The notes: a model not told the origin generated them from the letters alone. A stretch of DNA of 64,000 nt from Paenibacillus graminis (GCF_000758705.1 NZ_CP009287.1:1116001-1180000); one strand, 5' to 3'. Shown: positions 1 through 8,931, counted from the stretch's first letter. Numbers and translations are program-made.

Positions 1-2
1 AG

Positions 3-968
3 AAGCTGATCGAGTTCTGCATGGAGGCCGAAAAGTCGGCACTCTACGAACGGGCCGTGCTGATGTTATTTGATTTATTCGAGCTGCGCCGCGATGCCTT
101 TGACCGGTTCCATAATGAGGATACGTACTTAAGCCAAATGAATGAGACGGCAGACTATAAAGCGGTCATTCTGGAGTATGTCACCGGCCGGAAGGTGCTG
201 GACATCGGCCCAGGCGGCGGTGTGCTGCTGGATCTGATCGAGGAGCGTTTGCCGGGAGTCATCCCGGTCGGCATCGATATTTCCAGCAATGTGGTGGAGG
301 CGCTGCGCCAGAGAAAGCAGCGGGAGGGACGCCTCTGGGAGGTGCTGCAGGGCGATGCGCTGAACCTGAAGGACTTCGTAGAGCCGGGCACGGTGGATAC
401 TGTGATTTTCTCCTCGATTCTGCATGAGCTGTATTCCTATGTGCCGCTGAATGGCACGAAGTTTAATCATGCGACCGTAGCAGCGGCACTGGTGAGCAGC
501 TTTGAAGTGCTGGCCGAGGGCGGGGCAATCATTATCCGTGACGGCATTATGACCGAACCGCCAGATCAGCGGCGGCGGGTCCGTTTGCTGGAAGCGGACG
601 GAATGGCGGCGCTGGAACGTTATGCCAAGGATTTTGCCGGACGGGCCATTCAATATGAAAGGATAGATGAACAAGAGGTGCTGATGCCGGTCAACGATGC
701 CATGGAGTTCCTGTACACCTATACCTGGGGAGAAGAAGCCTATATCCATGAGGTTCAGGAGCAGTTCGGCTACTTCACCCCATCCCAGTACAAGACCTTT
801 ATTCAGCAGACTCTGGGCGAAAGGGCGAAGCTTGAAGTTTTCCGCCATTATTTGCAGGAAGGCTATACGGACGCTTTGCGGGACCGGGTAATGGTTATGG
901 ATGAAAGCGGACAAGAGGTGCCGCTGCCGGACAGCACCTGCTTTATTGTGATACGGAAGAAGGGTTAG
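3..968 (+). CDS. SAM-dependent methyltransferase, 5' end outside window
   Basis: The reading frame is open to the left edge and the first ATG (position 21) has no ribosome site, so the true start probably lies upstream. Numbered from that ATG, a class I methyltransferase core is visible: motif I VLDIGPGGG at residues 59-67 and the acidic motif II in VGID near 83-86, followed by IIFSSILHEL-like and GGAIIIRDG strands. About 130 residues of less typical sequence follow the core. The substrate cannot be told from the sequence. The gene ends in a repeat-rich spacer with no same-strand partner downstream. The methyltransferase fold is well supported; the full length and role are unknown. Confidence 0.8.
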   Translation, partial: KLIEFCMEAEKSALYERAVLMLFDLFELRRDAFDRFHNEDTYLSQMNETADYKAVILEYVTGRKVLDIGPGGGVLLDLIEERLPGVIPVGIDISSNVVEALRQRKQREGRLWEVLQGDALNLKDFVEPGTVDTVIFSSILHELYSYVPLNGTKFNHATVAAALVSSFEVLAEGGAIIIRDGIMTEPPDQRRRVRLLEADGMAALERYAKDFAGRAIQYERIDEQEVLMPVNDAMEFLYTYTWGEEAYIHEVQEQFGYFTPSQYKTFIQQTLGERAKLEVFRHYLQEGYTDALRDRVMVMDESGQEVPLPDSTCFIVIRKKG

Positions 969-1018
969 GCTCTCAGGCTGCTTGTTTCCATTCCGGGAGA
1001 GAATAGCTTCTATATAGA

Positions 1019-1063
1019 TTCAATAGGTTCAATAGATTCAATAGGTTCAATAAACTCAATAGA
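1019..1063. repeat. 9-bp tandem repeat, five copies
   Basis: Five head-to-tail copies of TTCAATAGG, with variants TTCAATAGA, TTCAATAAA and CTCAATAGA, lie 50 bp after the methyltransferase stop. This is a simple microsatellite-like tract with no visible coding role. Confidence 0.85.
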
Positions 1064-1353
1064 TTCAGTTCAACCCCTCTTAGGTAATTGGTAAAAGGTT
1101 GGGCACCCTTTAGTTGGAATTTCCCCACTTCATGGTGCCCTAATTGAGCTGCGGAAGAGCGGTAGTTGGAATTTCTCCACTTCATTCGGCTGATTTCGGC
1201 CTGAAAGGGAGGCAAAGGCTGAATGAAGTGGAGTTTTTCCACCTATTTCTGATAACAACGCAAATATGGCGGAATTAGTGATCCTTTTTCCACTTAAATT
1301 GACTGGGGGCATTAGCGGTGCAGCGAATGCAGTTGGCCGTGTATGCGTAAGCT

Positions 1354-1586
1354 GGCTGTGTATGAATCAGTTGGTTTATACGCAAGTAAGTTGGCTGTGT
1401 ATGATTCAGTTGGTTTAAACGCAAGTAAGTTGGCTGTGTATGAATCAGTTGGTCTATACGCAAGTAAGTTGGCTGTGTATGAATAGTTGGTTTATACGCA
1501 AGTAAGTTTGGCTGTGTATGAATCAGTTGGTCTATACGCAAGTAAGTTGGCCATGTGCCCATCAGTTGGTTATACGTAAGTTTGCT
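1354..1586. repeat. 39-bp tandem repeat, about six copies
   Basis: Units begin at 1354, 1393, 1432, 1471, 1510 and 1549. Each starts GGCTGTGTATGAATCAGTTG and ends CGCAAGTAAGTT. The first five are nearly identical; the sixth is degenerate. A 19-bp partial unit precedes the array at about 1335. Because 39 is divisible by three, one minus-strand frame stays open and reads as a fake repetitive protein. Confidence 0.92.
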
Positions 1587-1734
1587 GTGTATGCTTATTG
1601 GCAGTGGATGGAGCTTGGCTAGTTGGCTGTCTATGCGTAAATTGCAGGCAATTGGCTAGTCTTTCAAGCATTGCAGATTCTGGTGTGAAAATAGTGCCGG
1701 GTTTTTGCGCCGCGACTGGGCAATCGGCCCGGCC

Positions 1735-2652
1735 CTATGGATACAGCTGCCCCTGTGCAGATACCTGACCCTGTCCTTTGCGGAACTCTGAAGGCGAGCA
1801 TTTCATTGCCTTGCGGAACACTTTAATGAAATAGCTGACGTTGTCGAAGCCCACCTCAAGGGCGATGTCAGAGATTTTACGTTCCGTTTGCTGCAGGAGA
1901 TCTGCCGCCTGGCGTATACGGTAAGAGTTGATATAGTCGACCGGGGTTTTGCGGGTCATAGCTTTGAAGAAGCGGCAGAATTGACCCTCGCTCATCGGAA
2001 TGAGCTCAGAGAGATCGCGGGTCCGGATCGGTTCCTGGTAGTTGTCCTGAATATAGAGAATGATCTTTTTGAGCCGGTTGATCTTGGTTGTATCGGCGCT
2101 CTCCGACTGGCTGTGGTTCACAGAACGGCCCTCGATGGCGATCTGGGAGAGCATGATGAGCAAAGTTCCTTTCATAAAGGACTCGAATCCGGGCAATTTA
2201 TTATCATATGCCTCCATCATGCGCTCCAGATGGCGCAGCAGCTCAAGCTGCCACGGGATGGCCGGGGAAATATGCCGGGGGAAGCTTTGACGTTTCTCCA
2301 GAAGCGGCAGAATCACTGTCTGCTGAATGGTGTCATATTGGGCGCTGGCCAGGAGATCAGGATGAAAGACCAGTGCGCAGAACCGGCAGGGGCTGTCCTT
2401 GAGCGCATAAGCGGCATGGATGTCACCGGATTCGATGAACACAGCTTCGCCTGCACGGAGCGGAAAATAATCGGTATCTACCTGAAACATAATCTCGCCT
2501 TCCAGCAGCAGAAAGAATTCAGCCTCCTCATGCCAATGGGTATCCAGGACAGGGGTTCCGGCCGGAAGCTCGATCCAGTAAGCGGCGAGCGGAAACATCA
2601 CATCGCCATGCACTCGGTCTTCCTTGAGAAGACGCTGCGAGGTGCGGTCCAT
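1735..2652 (-). CDS. AraC-family regulator with cupin sensor domain
   Basis: This 305-residue protein has the usual AraC layout. An N-terminal cupin (residues about 20-100) carries the HWHEEAEFFLLLEGE-type metal or sugar pocket. A C-terminal pair of helix-turn-helix motifs lies at about 200-300, with the family signature IALEVGFDNVSYFIKVFRK. Its ATG follows GGGAGG with good spacing. It is divergent from the alpha-xylosidase gene starting at 2886, so it probably controls that gene and perhaps the esterase downstream; both promoters share a 39-bp element. The inducer is inferred to be a plant-derived sugar and is not shown by the sequence. Confidence 0.9.
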   Translation of the reverse strand: MDRTSQRLLKEDRVHGDVMFPLAAYWIELPAGTPVLDTHWHEEAEFFLLLEGEIMFQVDTDYFPLRAGEAVFIESGDIHAAYALKDSPCRFCALVFHPDLLASAQYDTIQQTVILPLLEKRQSFPRHISPAIPWQLELLRHLERMMEAYDNKLPGFESFMKGTLLIMLSQIAIEGRSVNHSQSESADTTKINRLKKIILYIQDNYQEPIRTRDLSELIPMSEGQFCRFFKAMTRKTPVDYINSYRIRQAADLLQQTERKISDIALEVGFDNVSYFIKVFRKAMKCSPSEFRKGQGQVSAQGQLYP

Positions 2653-2783
2653 AATAAACCTCCCTTTTTGATGAAATATAAGAAAGTATAAGTTTCGCCC
2701 TATCCTCTACTCTAGCCTTCCATTTCCCGCTGAAACGGATTCCGGTCCTTTTATGGACGGCAAAGCCGCTTCTACTTGGGACG

Positions 2784-2845
2784 TCAGAATAGTGTTATAA
2801 ATGAGCTATAATATATTAGTTTTGTCTAATTATTATCGTTATAAT
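2784..2845 (+). promoter_or_regulatory. Promoter region of the alpha-xylosidase gene with shared 39-bp element
   Basis: Positions 2784-2822 match 5367-5405, upstream of the esterase gene, without gaps at 30 of 39 positions. The shared blocks are TCAGAAT, GTGTTATA, GCT and TATTAGTTT. A TATAAT box at 2840-2845 lies after the element; another TATAAT at 2807-2812 lies inside it. No good -35 box is seen, which fits activator-dependent transcription. The likely binder is the divergent AraC protein or the YesN regulator downstream. Confidence 0.6.
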
Positions 2846-2885
2846 GCAACTATAAACACCAAATTGAAGGGTGGCAAGTATACAC

Positions 2886-5207
2886 ATGAAATTTACAGAC
2901 GGCCTCTGGCTGGTTCGCGACGGAATCAATATCAACGGTGCGGTTCAGAACTATGTGGTAGAAAAAACTGCCGAAGGTTTGACCGCTGTTACGCAGACAA
3001 CTCCAATTACAGGACGCGCGGCGACACTGAACTCTACGCTCCTGACTGTGAAATTCCATTCCCCGCTTCCGGGTGTGGTAGGTGTTAAGATTATTCATAA
3101 TGATGGCGTAGTGGACCACGGTCCGGCTTTTGAATTGACCAAGGGAACCGGCGATCATGTCCAAATCGAGGAAACCGGAACACAGACCGTGCTGATCAGC
3201 GGCGGGCTTCGTGTGGTGATCAACAAAGGCACCCACTGGTCCGTGGACTTCTACCGGGGCGACGAGCGTATTACCGGCAGCGGTTTCAAATCGATGGCCT
3301 ACATTACAGACCAGGACGGCAACACGTTCATGCGTGAAGAGCTGGATCTCGGCGTAGGCGAATTCGTCTATGGTCTGGGCGAACGCTTTACCGCTTTTGT
3401 CAAAAACGGACAGGTGGTAGACATCTGGAATAAAGATGGCGGCACCAGCTCCGAGCAGGCCTATAAGAACATTCCTTTCTATGTAACAAGCAAGGGCTAC
3501 GGCGTATTCGTCAACCACCCTGAACTGGTTTCGTATGAAATCGCTTCGGAAAAAGTGAAAAAAGCCCAGTTTAGCGTAGCAGGCCAAAGCCTGGAGTACT
3601 TTGTAATTGAGGGACCTTCCATTAAGGAGGTCATTACCAAATATACATCTCTCACCGGTAAGCCTGCACTGCCTCCGGCATGGACTTTCGGCCTGTGGCT
3701 GACCACTTCGTTCACCACCGACTACGATGAAGCGACTGTCAATTCCTTTGTAGAAGGCATGGCCGAACGGGATCTGCCGCTGCATGTGTTCCACTTCGAC
3801 TGCTTCTGGATGCGTGAATACCAATGGACCGATTTCCAATGGGACCCGCGCGTATTCCCGGACCCGGTCGGGATGCTGAAGCGTCTGAAGGAAAAAGGCC
3901 TGAAAATCTGTGTGTGGATCAACTCCTATATCGGACAACGTTCACCGCTGTTCGAAGAAGGCAAGAAAAACGGCTATCTGATCAAAAAAGCAAACGGCGA
4001 CGTATACCAGACCGATCTGTGGCAGGCGGGCATGGGACTTGTAGATTTCACAAACCCTGCAGCGTGTGAGTGGTATGCCGGCTACCTGCGTGATCTGGTG
4101 GATATGGGCGTAGACAGCTTCAAGACGGACTTCGGCGAACGGATTCCAACCGATGTGGTGTACTTTGACGGCTCCGACCCGCAGAAAATGCACAACTATT
4201 ACACCCAGCTGTACAACAAGGTGGTCTTTGAAGTATTGGAAGAGAAGCTGGGCAAAAATGAAGCCGCCGTATTCGCACGCTCGGCAACGGCCGGCGGGCA
4301 GCAATTCCCGGTTCACTGGGGCGGCGACTGCTACGCGGACTATGAGTCGATGGCAGAGAGCCTTCGCGGCGGCTTGTCGCTCGGCCTGTCCGGCTTCGGC
4401 TTCTGGAGCCATGATATCGGCGGCTTCGAGAATACCGCTCCGGCGCATGTGTTCAAACGCTGGCTGGCCTTCGGCCTGCTCTCCAGCCACAGCCGCCTGC
4501 ACGGCAGCACCTCGTACCGCGTGCCTTGGGCATACGACGACGAAGCCGTGGATGTTACCCGCTTCTTCACCAAGCTCAAATGCAGCCTGATGCCATACCT
4601 GTATGATGTCGCCGGACAGGCGCATGAGCAGGGCTGGGCTTCGATGCGTGCGATGGTGATGGAATTCCCGGAAGATCCGACTTGTGAAATTCTGGACCGT
4701 CAATATATGCTGGGCGATTCCCTGCTGGTCGCTCCGATCTTCCAGGAAAACGGCGAAGTGAAGTACTATCTGCCGGCTGGACGCTGGACCCACCTGCTTA
4801 GGGGTGAAACGGTACAAGGCGGATCATGGCGCAAGGAAACACATGATTTCTTCAGCCTGCCGCTGTTCGTCCGCCAGAACTCGCTGCTGGCTACAGGCAG
4901 TGTAGATACCCGTCCGGATTATGATTTTGCGGACGGTGTGAAATTCGGCCTGTATTCGCTGGAAGACGGGGCAGCAACGGCTGCAACGGTCCGCGACATC
5001 AAAGGCGCGCCTGAGCTGACCGTTAAGGCAGAGCGCAAAGGCAGCACCATTTCCGTTACTGCCGAAGGCAGCGGCAAGCCATTCACCCTGGCAGTGAAGG
5101 ATCTCGGCGCTATCGCTTCCGTGGACGGTGCAGAACAAGCAGACGAAGCTACAGTGAGAGTAAACGCCGGAGCCAAATCCGTATCGTTCACGATTACACT
5201 GAAATAA
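2886..5207 (+). CDS. yicI: GH31 alpha-xylosidase (YicI type)
   Basis: The enzyme removes alpha-linked xylose from xylo-oligosaccharides, as in the tips of xyloglucan. The 773-residue length matches YicI. The nucleophile is Asp415 in KTDFGERIP and the acid/base is Asp481 in WGGDCYADYESMAES; the flanking residues SGFGFWSHDIGGFE are typical of the YicI branch of GH31. There is no signal peptide, so it acts inside the cell on imported sugars. I chose ATG 2886 because homologues begin MKxxDGxWL; a GTG at 2871 would add five residues and overlap the AAGGGTGG ribosome site. A terminator follows at once. It is divergent from an AraC gene. Confidence 0.95.
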   Translation: MKFTDGLWLVRDGININGAVQNYVVEKTAEGLTAVTQTTPITGRAATLNSTLLTVKFHSPLPGVVGVKIIHNDGVVDHGPAFELTKGTGDHVQIEETGTQTVLISGGLRVVINKGTHWSVDFYRGDERITGSGFKSMAYITDQDGNTFMREELDLGVGEFVYGLGERFTAFVKNGQVVDIWNKDGGTSSEQAYKNIPFYVTSKGYGVFVNHPELVSYEIASEKVKKAQFSVAGQSLEYFVIEGPSIKEVITKYTSLTGKPALPPAWTFGLWLTTSFTTDYDEATVNSFVEGMAERDLPLHVFHFDCFWMREYQWTDFQWDPRVFPDPVGMLKRLKEKGLKICVWINSYIGQRSPLFEEGKKNGYLIKKANGDVYQTDLWQAGMGLVDFTNPAACEWYAGYLRDLVDMGVDSFKTDFGERIPTDVVYFDGSDPQKMHNYYTQLYNKVVFEVLEEKLGKNEAAVFARSATAGGQQFPVHWGGDCYADYESMAESLRGGLSLGLSGFGFWSHDIGGFENTAPAHVFKRWLAFGLLSSHSRLHGSTSYRVPWAYDDEAVDVTRFFTKLKCSLMPYLYDVAGQAHEQGWASMRAMVMEFPEDPTCEILDRQYMLGDSLLVAPIFQENGEVKYYLPAGRWTHLLRGETVQGGSWRKETHDFFSLPLFVRQNSLLATGSVDTRPDYDFADGVKFGLYSLEDGAATAATVRDIKGAPELTVKAERKGSTISVTAEGSGKPFTLAVKDLGAIASVDGAEQADEATVRVNAGAKSVSFTITLK

Positions 5208-5238
5208 AATGAATGCATCGATAAAATAGTTGAACTGC

Positions 5239-5299
5239 AAAAAACCTCTCTGTACGATATGGCTGCGAAGGCTGCCATGCGGGGCTGGGAGGTTTTTTT
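5239..5299 (+). terminator. Rho-independent terminator after alpha-xylosidase
   Basis: AAAAACCTC and GAGGTTTTTTT form the outer stem around a GC-rich middle, ending in seven T residues. It isolates the alpha-xylosidase transcript from the esterase gene, which has its own promoter. Confidence 0.85.
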
Positions 5300-5366
5300 G
5301 CTGTGGCGGGACTTGTCCGGCTGAGCGCCGAAGCTGTCTGGAAAGGGACAATCCCCCGGGCCAAAA

Positions 5367-5417
5367 TCAGAATTGTGTTATATATCGGCTGAATCGTATT
5401 AGTTTAAAGGCTATAAT
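5367..5417 (+). promoter_or_regulatory. Promoter region of the GDSL esterase gene with shared element
   Basis: The element at 5367-5405 is the second copy of the one at 2784-2822. It begins 105 bp before its ATG, against 102 bp in the first case. A TATAAT box lies at 5412-5417. Relative to the element, this -10 box sits 11 bp closer than TATAAT 2840-2845 does in the first promoter, about one turn of the helix. Confidence 0.6.
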
Positions 5418-5471
5418 GTCCGTATACTGTGATTGTTTACAGATCCGTATGAAAGAAGGAGTTACATCACG

Positions 5472-6641
5472 ATGCACAGTCAAGAGAACCAAGCCGGAGT
5501 GTTCAGCCAGTCTGAGTACACCTCGGCTACAGCGCTGTCCACAGCTGCCAATTATATTATGAACAGGGCGGAGCCATTCATCCACACCTATCGGACATAC
5601 ATCCGTCTGCGCGGGAATGGCAGCCTGACTCTGAAGTTTTGGCATAGCAATGCGGTGGATTCCACCTGGGACATGGGGCTTGAAGCGAAAGCGAGCGAGC
5701 CGGGAGGCGAATGGAGCATTGAAGCGGCTTATATTGCCGACGGAGGACCGGAGCCGGATGGTACGGTCCTGCCAGGCACGCAGGTGCCCGTAACTTTCTG
5801 GGGAGAAGCAGCGAAGCAAGTAGCTCCAGGGGAAACTTTTTGGAGTGACGAAGCGGTTCTTATGCTGCCGGAGGGCCACTATCTGGCTTTTACCTGGACG
5901 ATAAGAACTGCTGCTCCCGGCAAAACCTTCCCTTACAATGTGGAGGGGATGCTGGTCTCGGCCTACGATGCCTCCGGAAATTACGCCGGGCAGGAATCGA
6001 ACGCTGCTTTCAGCGTATCGGACAAGCTCCTGGTGCTGCCAAGCTATATCGGCTACAAGAAGAAAGTGGCCAAAAGACTCGTATTGCTGGGAGATTCCAT
6101 TACGCAAGGGGTGCGGACAGCAAAGGATGAATATTCCTACTGGGCGGCGCGGATTGCCGATGGGCTTGGAACCGGTTATGGGCTGTGGAATCTCGGATCA
6201 GGATGGGGGAGAGCCTATGATGCGGCCACTGACGGATCTTGGCTGGACAAGGCTAAGCAGGGGGATGAGGTGCTGATTGTGCTGGGCGTGAATGATCTCG
6301 ATATCGGCAAGCGCTCGGCTGCAGGGCTCCTTGCAGATCTCACGCATATCGTCTCTCTGATCAGAGAGGCTAACCCCGAAGCGGGGATCATCCTGGGCAC
6401 CGTGCCGCCATTTAACTTCGAAGGCGAGCGGGAGGCGGCGTGGAGAAGTGTGAATGCACAGATTCTTGCGGCCCCGCCTGCGGGGGTGAGCCGTGTATTT
6501 GATATCGCGGCCGTACTGTCCATGCCGGCTCCATTAGACCATAGAGTCCGTCCGGAGTACATGAGCAATACAGACGATCCGCATCCGAACGGCACCGCCG
6601 GCAAGGCGGTGGCGGACGCTTTTCTGGAATGGTATACATAG
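5472..6641 (+). CDS. Two-domain SGNH/GDSL esterase
   Basis: This 389-residue protein starts at ATG 5472, ten bases after AGAAGGAG. The first 190 or so residues form a beta-rich domain without recognisable catalytic motifs. The second half is an SGNH hydrolase: block I LLGDSITQG (Ser nucleophile), block III GVNDL and block V DPHPNGTAG (catalytic Asp/His). A beta-sandwich followed by SGNH resembles carbohydrate acetyl esterases of the CE2 type. No signal peptide is seen, so it probably removes acetyl groups from imported oligosaccharides. A promoter element shared with the alpha-xylosidase gene suggests joint control. The exact substrate is inferred. Confidence 0.85.
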   Translation: MHSQENQAGVFSQSEYTSATALSTAANYIMNRAEPFIHTYRTYIRLRGNGSLTLKFWHSNAVDSTWDMGLEAKASEPGGEWSIEAAYIADGGPEPDGTVLPGTQVPVTFWGEAAKQVAPGETFWSDEAVLMLPEGHYLAFTWTIRTAAPGKTFPYNVEGMLVSAYDASGNYAGQESNAAFSVSDKLLVLPSYIGYKKKVAKRLVLLGDSITQGVRTAKDEYSYWAARIADGLGTGYGLWNLGSGWGRAYDAATDGSWLDKAKQGDEVLIVLGVNDLDIGKRSAAGLLADLTHIVSLIREANPEAGIILGTVPPFNFEGEREAAWRSVNAQILAAPPAGVSRVFDIAAVLSMPAPLDHRVRPEYMSNTDDPHPNGTAGKAVADAFLEWYT

Positions 6642-6740
6642 AACTTAGCGGCAGGTATGGAGGTGAACACAAGTCTGAAGAACACCCATAGCACACTGGG
6701 CATATTATGTAGTACTTTAAACAGGAAGGTAGTGCTTGCC

Positions 6741-7049
6741 ATGGGTATCCAGATGGGATCACAGCAAAAAGTGCTGTATCAAGCAGATAACAATTATGTC
6801 CACAACCTGACATCTGTCAGAAAACACTTACACAGTATATGCAGACAACATGCAAATCAGTTTGTTCGGGTACAAACATTGGACGGTCAAGTAGTCACCG
6901 GGAGAATTTTGGGATGCGATCGGGGTTTATTTTATTTGGGAGTGAAAAATTACGGAGAACAACGGGCTTTTTTCGGAAGCAGCAGTGATGAAGCGATATT
7001 AACCCTTGTGCTCTATGAATTGCTTGTAATCACACTGTTGTACACTTAA
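6741..7049 (+). CDS. Small protein of unknown function with an Sm-like stretch
   Basis: The 102-residue reading starts at ATG 6741 after AGGAAGG; a longer frame back to 6657 lacks a better start. The middle part (about 45-70) reads FVRVQTLDGQVVTGRILGCD, and the GLFYLGV that follows resembles the beta-strand pattern of Sm/LSm folds, where a target-binding strand pair is joined by a G turn. This is pattern reading only. The C-terminus is a hydrophobic LVLYELLVITLLYT segment. A strong terminator follows. I do not recognise the family. Confidence 0.6.
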   Translation: MGIQMGSQQKVLYQADNNYVHNLTSVRKHLHSICRQHANQFVRVQTLDGQVVTGRILGCDRGLFYLGVKNYGEQRAFFGSSSDEAILTLVLYELLVITLLYT

Positions 7050-7056
7050 TAATCGA

Positions 7057-7093
7057 ATGAGAACCTACATGATTGTAGGCTCTCATTTTTTTT
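7057..7093 (+). terminator. Rho-independent terminator
   Basis: ATGAGAACCTACA and TGTAGGCTCTCAT pair around a TGAT loop and run into eight T residues. The reverse strand also gives a hairpin, which could serve the small minus-strand gene that ends at 7107. Confidence 0.9.
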
Positions 7094-7106
7094 GGCTTAT
7101 GGCTGA

Positions 7107-7202
7107 TTAAAATGTTTTAAGGATGATCACCAACAGAATATACAGTACCAAGATTGTAGTAGTGGAAGTAACAAGTCCTCCAATATTTCCGCAACCGCTC
7201 AT
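7107..7202 (-). CDS. YjcZ-family small spore protein
   Basis: A 31-residue peptide, MSGCGNIGGLVTSTTTILVL followed by a hydrophobic tail ending KTF, is preceded by AAGGAGGTAGTGCA, an excellent ribosome site with proper spacing. A glycine/cysteine start followed by one hydrophobic segment that ends near the C-terminus is the pattern of YjcZ-type sporulation peptides in Bacillus and Paenibacillus. It probably associates with a membrane in the spore. It stands alone on the minus strand between two longer genes. Family assignment rests on pattern and size. Confidence 0.75.
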   Translation of the reverse strand: MSGCGNIGGLVTSTTTILVLYILLVIILKTF

Positions 7203-7299
7203 TGCACTACCTCCTTCGCGTTATTATCTTACAGACCCAAGATATGCACCTTCCCCAATCTCTGTATGGACGATTGACCAGATTAAAAAAATTGAATGA

Positions 7300-8931
7300 T
7301 CAGGGGATGATCTGGGCCCGGTAGTCCTTGGGCGAGAGGCCAACCTGTTTTTTGAACACCTTGCTGAAATATTTGACGTCGTGAAAGCCGACCATCTCCG
7401 AGATCTGCGACAGCTTCAGGTTGGGATTCTGCAGCAGCAGCTTGGCTTTGTCGATTCTGACACTGCCGATATAATCGGAGAAGTTAATGCCGTATTCCTG
7501 CTTGAATTTGCGTGAAATATATTCACGGCTGACATAGAATTTGCCGGCCACTTCTTGCAGCGATAAGTCGGATGGATAGTTCTGTTCGATGTATTTCACA
7601 ATTTCTGTCATCGGGTTGCGTTCCTTCACCGCTCTGGCCGTAAGCTCCTGTGAGAGGCGTTGCAGCAAAGCAAAGGACCAGTCGCGCCAGGCGAACAAAG
7701 AGAAGGAATAGCCGCTTGGCAGGGGTGCCGGGGTCAGCGTGTCCGCCCGCTCAAGCTCTGCCAGAGCGCTGTCTGCTTGTGCGCCGAGGGCCTCCCGTAC
7801 CAGCCGGGAACGGAACAGCAGGGCATCGGCCTTCCAGGAATTCAGCATCTCGGGGGTAACAACACCCCGGCGGCTTAGCTCCCGGGTCCAGTGCTGGGCT
7901 GCGGCTGACAGCACCTCCGGGTTGCCGCTGATCACCGCCATTCTCCACTCCTCCTGCACGTCGGCAAAGATAACCGGAGGTTCACTTCCGGTATCTGCAG
8001 GATCGGAGGAGGAGGGGGAATGGCAGTAGTCCTCATGTCTTAACAGGTTCCGCCGGAGCAAGGCTTCGGCGGCTTCTGCGCGTTCAGCCGGCAGCCCCCC
8101 CGGCAAGGCTCCCACCGAGCTGATGCCAAAATGCATCCGAAACTGCAGCGTCATGTAAATTCCCTGGTTGATCCGGTTGATCAGCTCGGCTACAGATTCC
8201 TGAACATCCCACAGGATAATAGCGATTTCCGGCGGCCCTCCCCAATACCGGAAGGCAATCCCATTGCTCTGCAGCTGCAGGAATTCATTGCAGATGTTAA
8301 CGATGGCGTAATAGAGCAGCTCGCTGTCTCCTCCGAACCGTTTGATCAGCGGGTTGTTGCCGGGATCGGTCTGTACCAGAATCAGCCGTGAGGCTTTGGC
8401 GGTATGCGGGATCACCCCATCGTCCCAAAGCCTGCGCAGTGAAGCTTCGGCATTGATCGGATCATCGATCAGCGCCGACAGCAGCTTTTCCCCATAGATG
8501 GGTCTGATTTCATTCAGGCGGATGCTTTGCTTCTGCCGGTGGCTGCGTTCTTCCTCCTCCGACCGCCAGGCGGCTACTGCCTTGGATACTGCATTATTGA
8601 TCATTTCCGGCTCAATGGGCTTCAGAATATAGTCAATCCCGCCGTGGCGGACGGTCTGACGGACAAAATCAAAATCATTATGGCCGCTGACCACAATAAA
8701 CTTGGTGTTTCCGGCGAATTCATTGACCCAGGCCATCAGCTCGATCCCGCTGCCCGATTCCATCATCATGTCCATGATGACCAGGGCAGGCTTCTCCTTG
8801 CGGATCAGTCCGATGGCTTCATTGCCGTTTCCGGCTTCTAGAATTTCCCCGATCTGATGGGCATCCCAGTCGACCAGAAGTCTGACCGCCTTCCGGACTC
8901 TGGCTTCGTCGTCTACAATCAGCGCTTTCAT
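7300..8931 (-). CDS. YesN-type response regulator (receiver + AraC HTH)
   Basis: This 543-residue regulator has a receiver domain at residues 1-120 (acidic pair VDDE, phospho-acceptor Asp54 in VIMDMMM, Lys106 in LKPIEP) and an AraC-type double HTH in the last 105 residues (FHDVKYFSKVFKKQVG). The long middle part is typical of YesN proteins. Its start overlaps the stop of the sensor kinase upstream by four bases, so the two are translated together. It probably activates the divergent ABC transporter operon starting at 10894. The ligand sensed by the pair is presumably an oligosaccharide. Confidence 0.93.
   Translation of the reverse strand: MKALIVDDEARVRKAVRLLVDWDAHQIGEILEAGNGNEAIGLIRKEKPALVIMDMMMESGSGIELMAWVNEFAGNTKFIVVSGHNDFDFVRQTVRHGGIDYILKPIEPEMINNAVSKAVAAWRSEEEERSHRQKQSIRLNEIRPIYGEKLLSALIDDPINAEASLRRLWDDGVIPHTAKASRLILVQTDPGNNPLIKRFGGDSELLYYAIVNICNEFLQLQSNGIAFRYWGGPPEIAIILWDVQESVAELINRINQGIYMTLQFRMHFGISSVGALPGGLPAERAEAAEALLRRNLLRHEDYCHSPSSSDPADTGSEPPVIFADVQEEWRMAVISGNPEVLSAAAQHWTRELSRRGVVTPEMLNSWKADALLFRSRLVREALGAQADSALAELERADTLTPAPLPSGYSFSLFAWRDWSFALLQRLSQELTARAVKERNPMTEIVKYIEQNYPSDLSLQEVAGKFYVSREYISRKFKQEYGINFSDYIGSVRIDKAKLLLQNPNLKLSQISEMVGFHDVKYFSKVFKKQVGLSPKDYRAQIIP

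Larger units (their letters stand above)
969..1734. other. Gene-free spacer rich in repeats
   Basis: This 766-bp spacer between converging genes contains a 9-bp tandem repeat (1019-1063), a hairpin with arms GGGCACC (1101-1107) and GGTGCCC (1134-1140), several copies of the dispersed TTTTTCCACTT/AGTTGGAA motif (about 1112, 1163, 1226, 1281) and a 39-bp tandem array (1354-1586). I see no credible gene; the long minus-strand frame across the array only reflects a period divisible by three. Confidence 0.8.

Noticed and set aside
129..914. Long minus-strand frame opposite the methyltransferase
   Set aside because: Shadow of a well-supported gene; similar antisense frames opposite the alpha-xylosidase, tubulin-like and vWA genes were dropped for the same reason.
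1275..1562. Minus-strand repetitive frame (TQPTYLRIDQLIH repeats)
   Set aside because: Product of the 39-bp tandem repeat; no ribosome site.
2807..2812. TATAAT inside the shared element as the main alpha-xylosidase -10 box
   Set aside because: Not conserved in the second copy of the element, where the -10 box lies downstream; TATAAT at 2840-2845 fits better.
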